Assembly: GCA_963691655.1 (NCBI GenBank)
Contig: OY829329.1
Coordinates: forward strand, 19,358,708-19,422,707
Source: Toxonevra muliebris
Lineage: Eukaryota; Arthropoda; Insecta; Diptera; Pallopteridae
Length of the DNA stretch: 64,000 bases
Reading direction: 5' to 3'
The notes beneath the pieces were generated by a model. It was not told the origin of the DNA. It ran no database searches and was given only the letters and a program-made list of their open reading frames with translations. Of the stretch, positions 58,483 through 64,000 are shown one piece after another. The translations under genes and the position numbers were made by a program. The stretch's first letter is position 1; every line of letters starts with the position of its first letter.

Positions 58483-58625
58483 TAAAGCCAGAAACAGAAT
58501 CACTTACGGTACGGTGTGGTGCAGTGCAGTGCTGTGGTTCTGTGTTGCTTTGTATATATTTATTGTTTCTAAAGCAAATGTAAAAAAAAAACCATCGCAC
58601 TGTAAGTGATTCTGTTTCTGCCTTA
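58483..58625. mobile_element. 143-bp MITE with about 30-bp inverted termini
   Basis: CCAGAAACAGAATCACTTAC, then GGTACGGTG at the left, is inverted at the right as CACTGTAAGTGATTCTGTTT, CTGCC. TA lies at each edge. The short loop contains GTGCAGTGCAGTGCTGTGG. Confidence 0.8.
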
Positions 58626-58917
58626 ATGTCACAATCTGTGAATAATGCTCATGCTCATTTCGAATTGAATCTAAGCTTTGAAAAAGTGCGAATACTTTCA
58701 ATTTTTTATTTTGGATTCTATTTACGGAATAACCACTAAATTTGGTGTGAGGTGAAAGTTTCTAATAACAATCACTAGACGGAAAGCGAGCGGGATTGGT
58801 CCTTTGGCCGTGGCACCTCTCATACCAATATCTTCCTTCCTCCCAATATCTTGGAAACTATTTACTGAACAACCAGTAAATTTTATGCTGGAATACAAGT
58901 TGTTAATAGACGGCAAG

Positions 58918-59690
58918 TGGGCGTCTAACCTCACATATAACATTAGTTGGAAAAAATTTGTTTTCTTGGGACTTATGCACGATGTAATATAAAAATTTTG
59001 TATGTTGAGTTGTTAGTGATACACTAAGTTGACAAAAATTAAATACATTATTTATATGAAATGACGACAGACACGCGGGCATGATCAAATCAACAAAATT
59101 TTGATCCTAATCAATAATATATACTCATGTATAAGACTAAAACGAAGCATTTCTATTATATAAGTATCCTACTGATTTTAAATTGTTTTCCCTTTAATAA
59201 TATCAACAATCGACAAATGTTGGCAAAAATATTCTTGTAGTTGCACTTCAAATCACTTCCAATTCAAAAATTTAGCTTAACCCTCTGATTTCAATTAAAG
59301 CCATACTAATCGTAATACAGACTCACATCAAAATTGTAAACCAACATTTGAGAGTTTTGAATTAATTTGCTTTTCTTTAATTTTATTCTTTTTTTTTCAA
59401 TTTATCATTCACAAATTTTAATCAATTTTCACATTTTTTGCAAGCAGAATCCCAACTATAATGCCAAGTATGAAGACAAGCAATTCGTCCATGTCAAATT
59501 GTTGAAAAATGACGAACAATAAAATCGAAATGTTTTTTAAGAGTTTTGTTTTGAAAAGTGATGAAAGCAAAAGAATTAAAAAGCATTGAAAAAGAGATTA
59601 AGTCAAAATGAAAGGTCTGTTCTTTTTCCCCCCTTGCCAAATTCGTTTTCACCAACTAACGTTATAAGGAAGGTGAGACGCCCAACCAAC
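58918..59690. mobile_element. segment between about 45-bp inverted repeats
   Basis: GGGCGTCTAACCTCACATAT, AACATTAGTTGG at 58918-58950 is inverted at about 59648-59688 as CCAACTAACGTTATA, GGTGAGACGCCC. The interior is AT-rich and non-coding. Just left of it, 58719-58785 and 58858-58912 are two diverged direct copies (TTTACGGAATAACCACTAAA and TTTACTGAACAACCAGTAAA). Confidence 0.55.
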
Positions 59691-59820
59691 CAACTCCATC
59701 CAGTGAATGGTATTAGTATTTTACATCACTGCTTCAGATTTAGTAATTGTAGCATAATTTCTTTATTCAAAATTCAACATACTCGCACACTTTCAAAGCT
59801 TAGACTCGAATCAATCAAAC

Positions 59821-60056
59821 CAAGGCGGATTTAACATGGTGGTAGCAGCATTACAACAAGTACAACGTAACAATAACAACACGCTACTTTGTTGTTGTAA
59901 AAATCGTAATTGTCAAAAACACAGGAACAAATTCATGGAAATAAAAACAAACAAAAAAAGATTTTGACAGTTAAGATTATCTTTATATATATAAAAAAAA
60001 CTAGAGAAGAAGAAGACAGAGCTGTCGCTGCTATCACCTGTTATAATTTCGCCATG
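59821..60056. mobile_element. 236-bp CAAGGCG MITE, copy B
   Basis: The left end CAAGGCGGATTTAACATGG, TGGTAGCAGC is inverted at the right, which reads CATGGCGAAATTATAACAGG, TGATAGCAGCG. Flanks AATCAAAC and ACTCAAAC match at seven of eight bases. The interior shares AGCATTACAACAAGTACAA and CTACTTTGTTGTTG with copy A at 17464-17685. Confidence 0.8.
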
Positions 60057-60059
60057 ACT

Positions 60060-61170
60060 CAAACCTAATAAATAAAAATTAAAATATTTCAATGATGTCA
60101 CTAGATAAAAAGGTACCATTGAGTATAAAAACAAAGTTTCAAGTTTGAAGTTTCAAAGTGGCCGAATGGCGAACAACTTTCAAAATGTCGATTTTATATG
60201 GAAGAGGTAGATATTTTTATACGCCCTTTATGTATTTTTCTTTGAAAATGTGTTTATAAAATCAGTGACATATCAGAAGAATTTATATTTAGTTATAGAG
60301 TATGCCTAATCGAGAATTTGTAGTCCAACTGTCAGGCGAGATTCAGAAGATGAATTGCACAAATCAAGTTAATCGAGTCAGTGATTGAAATATGGTACCC
60401 GGATAAGAAAATTTATAACATCTATAAAATCGTTGGTAGAATCTATGCCAAATCTTATTAAGATGGTCCTGGAAGCCACTTTTATTTTTTCTTATGAATT
60501 AAACCCATTTTTAAAGAATAATATTATTTATTAAAAATTGTTAAGAAACACGAAAGAATAAAATAAATAGACCTTGCACTATGGGGCCAAATTCGTTTCT
60601 AGCTGGCAAAAATTCTGAAATTAGCGCTCATTTGTATTTAAATTCATTTGCAATCACTACGTCAAAAATTATCGTCATAGAGCCATTGCCACGCCCAGAC
60701 AACACACAAATAAAACTGTAAAAAGGGTAAATCTTTTTATAAACATATAACACTGGCTAACATGCATATTATTTTTTTTTTGCGCCACAAGCTTTGGGAG
60801 TCATTTAATTATAGTTTCTTTAACAGAGCGACCAATTCCTTAAATATATATTAAAAAAATATTGAGCCAATAAAAATCTTCTGCAGTTTTCGAAATATAA
60901 AAGCTAAAAAGTTTTTATACAGAGACATTGGTTCTTTCGTCGAAGGAAATATGAGAAGCATACTCTAGTGAATCATATTTGTGGGATCATATTATTTAAT
61001 CCAAAAATAAAAGATATAAAAAACTGAAAAACCTGAATTCAAATATGCATTAACGAATTCAAATTTTATCTATTATATTTCGCATGCACACAAACAAATG
61101 TATGCTAATTATATTACTAAAAGCTAAAGTTCTTGTCTTGTCTAAAAGAAGTTCCTGTCCTGTCTGAATT
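60060..61170. other. no gene recognised
   Basis: AT-rich intergenic sequence upstream of the small cysteine-rich gene. No exon-like signal. Confidence 0.4.
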
Positions 61171-61174
61171 TTAA

Positions 61175-61210
61175 TATAAATTAAAGGTTATGAGACATTT
61201 TGAGTCAGTC
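61175..61210 (+). promoter_or_regulatory. TATA box plus arthropod initiator
   Basis: TATAAA at 61175-61180 and TCAGTC at 61205-61210 are spaced about 32 bp from the first T of the TATA box to the initiator A, the expected geometry. The ATG of the downstream cysteine-rich frame is 56 bp further on. Confidence 0.6.
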
Positions 61211-61262
61211 TTTTCTTAGAACTATTCTGAACTAGTAAAAAACAACGGTAAAACATTTTAAA

Positions 61263-61559
61263 ATGAGATCGTATCTAATTTTTGCGCTGCTGTTTGTGAT
61301 TGCTGTGAATAAAGTATCAAATATAAATGGAGATTGCGAATATAAGGAAAAAATATAACCTTTAAAGTTGGTGAAATTTTGAAGCCCAGTGTACTGGTGT
61401 ACAGGTGAATGTAAACTCGTGGAATGCAAAGACGGGAATGTTGTTAAGGATACGGCTTGTGGTAAATGGGCAGATTGTGCTTTGACTGAGGAGGATATAA
61501 CCAAACCGTTTCCTGTGTGCTGGTTCAGTTCCATTTTTTCTCCATCGATAAGTCATTGA
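61263..61559 (+). pseudogene. single-domain von Willebrand C (Vago-like) secreted peptide, disrupted
   Basis: From ATG 61263 the frame encodes a clear signal peptide (MRSYLIFALLFVIAVNKVSN), then GDCEYKEKI and a TAA at 61347-61349. The same frame carries a TGA at 61371-61373, then resumes VYWCTGECKLVECKDG, ACGKWADCALTEED and KPFPVCWF to a TGA at 61557-61559. The Cys spacing (CEY...WC...C...C...C..W..C...FPxC) fits the single-domain VWC family; Vago-type members are small secreted peptides with infection or stress roles. The last CC pair is CW here. In the gap, a shifted frame reads VGEILKPSVL, suggesting small indels. The polyadenylation-like AATAAA at 61575-61580 and promoter look intact. It is a young pseudogene or a sequence error. 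Confidence 0.7.
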
Positions 61560-62524
61560 TAATAATGCTGAAAATAAAAACAATTAAAAGTTTTTAGTAT
61601 TTTCATTATAAGTTATAGTATTCAAACTTAGGACACTTCGGTGGCCTAGTGGTAGTATTTAAAATTTAATGTACCTCGAGCTCTTTTTTCTCGTCATTTG
61701 TACTAATACATATAAATGCAAAGTGTAATAATAATAAAAACTCATTTTTTTAAATATTAATGCTTTATTTACTTACCTTAAGTCTACACAAGAAAAATTG
61801 AGACCATTATCTCAATTTTGAGTGTGTTCAAACAAAGCCATGTGCAGACATTTATATGAAGTGAAAAATCTCCATAGGACAATTATCAAATTCCATTATT
61901 GGGGAAGCTACTAAGGATTAAAAACGTGTTTTTCCAATAACGGATTATCCGATATTGTTCAGCAAAATATCTAATTTAGTCTCCAATAAAGCTATAATCA
62001 AATAAAAGTATAGAGAAACAATAGAGGTGCAAAAAGAGTTTTGAAATTTCTAAAATTAAATTTTGAGGTTATGGTAAGATAAATTAAAATTGGGGTGTAC
62101 ATAAATCTAATAACAAAAAGTGAAAAAGTTAATCATGCACCCAAAAAGAGATAGAATTAAAACAATTTATGATATTTCCACTACTGAAAACTGCAGGCAA
62201 GCAAATATACGTAAAATTAATAAATTCAAACTTTAAACTTATTAAACTTTGAGTTCTGATATCTCAGAAACAACAGAAGATAAAGGAAAACAAAGAAGAA
62301 CATTAATTGAATTTATTCATAGAAAATAGAAATTGTTCAAACTTTTAAGAAGCTATAAAAAAATATAACTGCTTATGTTTTCCACTCGACATTACGAAAT
62401 TAGATCGCAACTCAGTCGACCACTCGGGATGAAACATCACAGTGCTTAATTTTATGTCTAATGACACGTTTTTAGCCAGAGGCAATAATGTTAACTGCAT
62501 TGCTTCTTTCGCCACAGAGTATGC
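61560..62524. other. no gene recognised
   Basis: AT-rich. A lone A-box-like TGGCCTAGTGG within CGGTGGCCTAGTGGTAGT at 61640-61657 lacks a partner B box and a cloverleaf. Confidence 0.4.
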
Positions 62525-62720
62525 TTAACCTTTATGTATATACCCCTGGTATCCGGGTACCTAAGATGAGCTTTTTCTGATATTTTTATGACAAAAATTA
62601 ATCCTTTGATGCTGCTCTTTCTTGCACCTCTAATGTTAACAATTAAACTCAATACGTGGTACCCGGGTATCACGCATATAAACTTACGTAGAATTTTTCT
62701 CTTGAACACATAAGGGTTAA
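62525..62720. mobile_element. 196-bp TTAA-flanked MITE (piggyBac-like)
   Basis: TTAACCTTTATGTATATACC at the left and, reversed, TTAACCCTTATGTGTTC at the right, with TTAA on both sides. Subterminal inverted copies of GGTACCCGGGTA-like sequence (62553-62561 and 62656-62670) give it strong internal symmetry. Non-coding. Confidence 0.7.
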
Positions 62721-63455
62721 TCAACATATAGACAATTTTGGTACTTTATTAGTAATTTTAGGTCATACCGCCACAAAAAATGCACAAAAAAAAACTTATC
62801 GCGGCATCAACAAAATATACTCAGAATAAGTAAATGAAACCAATGATTTTTTTGTGTTTGCCATAAAATATGTTTAAAAAAAAGTATATTACAGAGAGGT
62901 TGAAATGGTGGCCGTTAATATTTGTGAAGCTATCTCTGTTTTATGGGTGAGATACTCTACTTCGCCATCATCAAGAATACGACACCCCGGGATAGCCACT
63001 CACCTGCCGATTAAAACGAGTTACAAATTTTTAGATGATTAAGAATCAGAAGATTTCGTTCGTAGAGAATTTTTAGTGTTTTTATGGAATTTAGTTCACA
63101 GAATTCTTGAATACATTTTTTCCCCTTTCTTTTTTTTTATTTTTCTTTATTTTTTCTTTAACATTAATTAACATATAAAATATAAACTTTTTAATTTAAT
63201 GATTAACAACATTTTAATCTGCCATTCTATATTTGAATTTAATTATTTTTAAGTTCCCATTACCACTAGGCAAGTATTTTGCTCGAGACCAGAAGTCTCG
63301 CTGTTTGCATTTCTACTAGGCATGCCTTCTTCAGCAGCCGACCCCTTTCTTCTTTACTCACTCACGAAGAAAACTTCCCTAATGGGAATGAGGACTAATT
63401 ACATTCATTGGTTATCAAAAAGCGTTATCATTAAGTGCAACATTCGTATGCAAAA
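62721..63455. other. 3' flank of the TACO1-like gene
   Basis: AT-rich. A short inverted pair TTCCCATTA (63254-63262) and TAATGGGAA (63380-63388) brackets a somewhat GC-richer block with CTACTAGGCATGCC. Nothing coding was recognised. Confidence 0.45.
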
Positions 63456-63969
63456 TTAGTTACTCTCGTCGTATTCTACATTATCGTAAATGTCTTCCAG
63501 GCCGGGCATGTCACGTAATTTTTTAACAAAAGTTTCATATTCCCTTAGCTCGTCTTCCGAAAGGCGAACTAAATTCTATAGAAGACAAAAAAAAAACTAT
63601 ATGTTATTAACTGATTAAAACAAATACTAGACAAACTTGAATACCTTTGCTGTATAGATATGATCACTATTTTCGATAATATATCCTTTTCCTTCTAATG
63701 CTTTTCGGATAGTATTTATTTCAATTGGACTACAAATAAACTAAAAGGAAATAAAGTATTCTCCAAAGCAAATATTTTTCACACGCCTACATACATTAAC
63801 AGCACCATTTACTGCATCAATAACTTCAACTTCTTCAGCTCCACACTCAATAGCATCTTCTGTTGCACGTTCTTCAAAGCTTGGTTTTTGTTTCAATAGC
63901 TGTGAATCAAGTGTTGCTTCAATCAAACCAAAATCTTCAAACATATGACTAACATCAACGTATGTTGCA
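63456..63969 (-). CDS. TACO1/YebC-family protein, C-terminal part (gene continues beyond right edge)
   Basis: Three 3' exons: 63969-63795, 63740-63645, 63575-63456, all GT-AG and in phase, encoding the last 129 residues to TAA. ATYVDVSHMFEDFGLIEATL, then EDAIECGAEEVEVID, FICSPIEINTIRKALEGKGY and a C-terminus ending LEDIYDNVEYDESN match domains 2 and 3 of the YebC/TACO1 family. The eukaryotic member is a mitochondrial translational activator, notably of cytochrome oxidase subunit I. The acceptor before 63969 (TATTACAG) shows that earlier exons lie past position 64000. The apparent ATG at 63998 is intronic. It looks intact in the visible part. Confidence 0.9.
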
Positions 63970-64000
63970 CTGTAATAGGAATACATTATAATTTTCATGA

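Noticed and set aside
61640..61657. tRNA-Gly-like start CGGTGGCCTAGTGGTAG
   Set aside because: No B box or cloverleaf downstream; at best a decayed fragment.
1..64000. CRISPR arrays, operons or bacterial features
   Set aside because: The sequence is intron-bearing eukaryotic DNA. The tandem repeats present are satellites without spacer-repeat structure.

Overview
The window is AT-rich, intron-rich, repeat-crowded eukaryotic DNA. Four conserved protein genes have fly-type gene structure and their closest recognisable relatives are Drosophila genes (Ing5, brainwashing, purple, and the TACO1/YebC gene). A brachyceran fly, plausibly a tephritid fruit fly, fits the gene content, the long introns and the load of hAT, piggyBac-like and non-LTR debris. 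The species call is inference; no search was run.

Layout: 1-3.1 kb holds a dead non-LTR retrotransposon split by a hAT-type element. 3264-5178 (minus) is a complete five-exon Ing5-like gene. 5.2-8.4 kb is an intergenic region with a Harbinger-like element and a hAT-type element with a perfect 8-bp target duplication. 8413-26236 (plus) is an alkaline ceramidase gene (brainwashing-like) of four exons. Its three large introns hold a 40-bp palindromic satellite, several MITEs, a minisatellite-bearing element, a nested hAT insertion and a well-formed hammerhead ribozyme. 26.3-33.4 kb is gene-poor. 33.4-37.6 kb is an array of an about 863-bp satellite. 38352-40266 (minus) is a complete four-exon 6-pyruvoyl-tetrahydropterin synthase gene (purple-like). 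40.3-61.2 kb has no intact gene that I recognise: it holds Tc1, R1-like, RNase H, Harbinger and hAT remnants, and a roughly 2-kb inverted repeat. 61263-61559 (plus) is a small secreted cysteine-rich (single-domain von Willebrand C, Vago-like) gene broken by two stops behind a good-looking TATA/initiator promoter. 63456-63969 (minus) is the 3' part of a TACO1/YebC-family gene that runs off the right edge.

The four conserved genes have unrelated jobs: chromatin reading, ceramide hydrolysis, tetrahydrobiopterin/eye-pigment synthesis and mitochondrial translation. They are neighbours, not a pathway. The most unusual signal is the hammerhead ribozyme at 19189-19237, in the sense strand of ceramidase intron 2, with every core nucleotide present and a self-complementary stem III of the kind known from Penelope-like elements and animal retrozymes.
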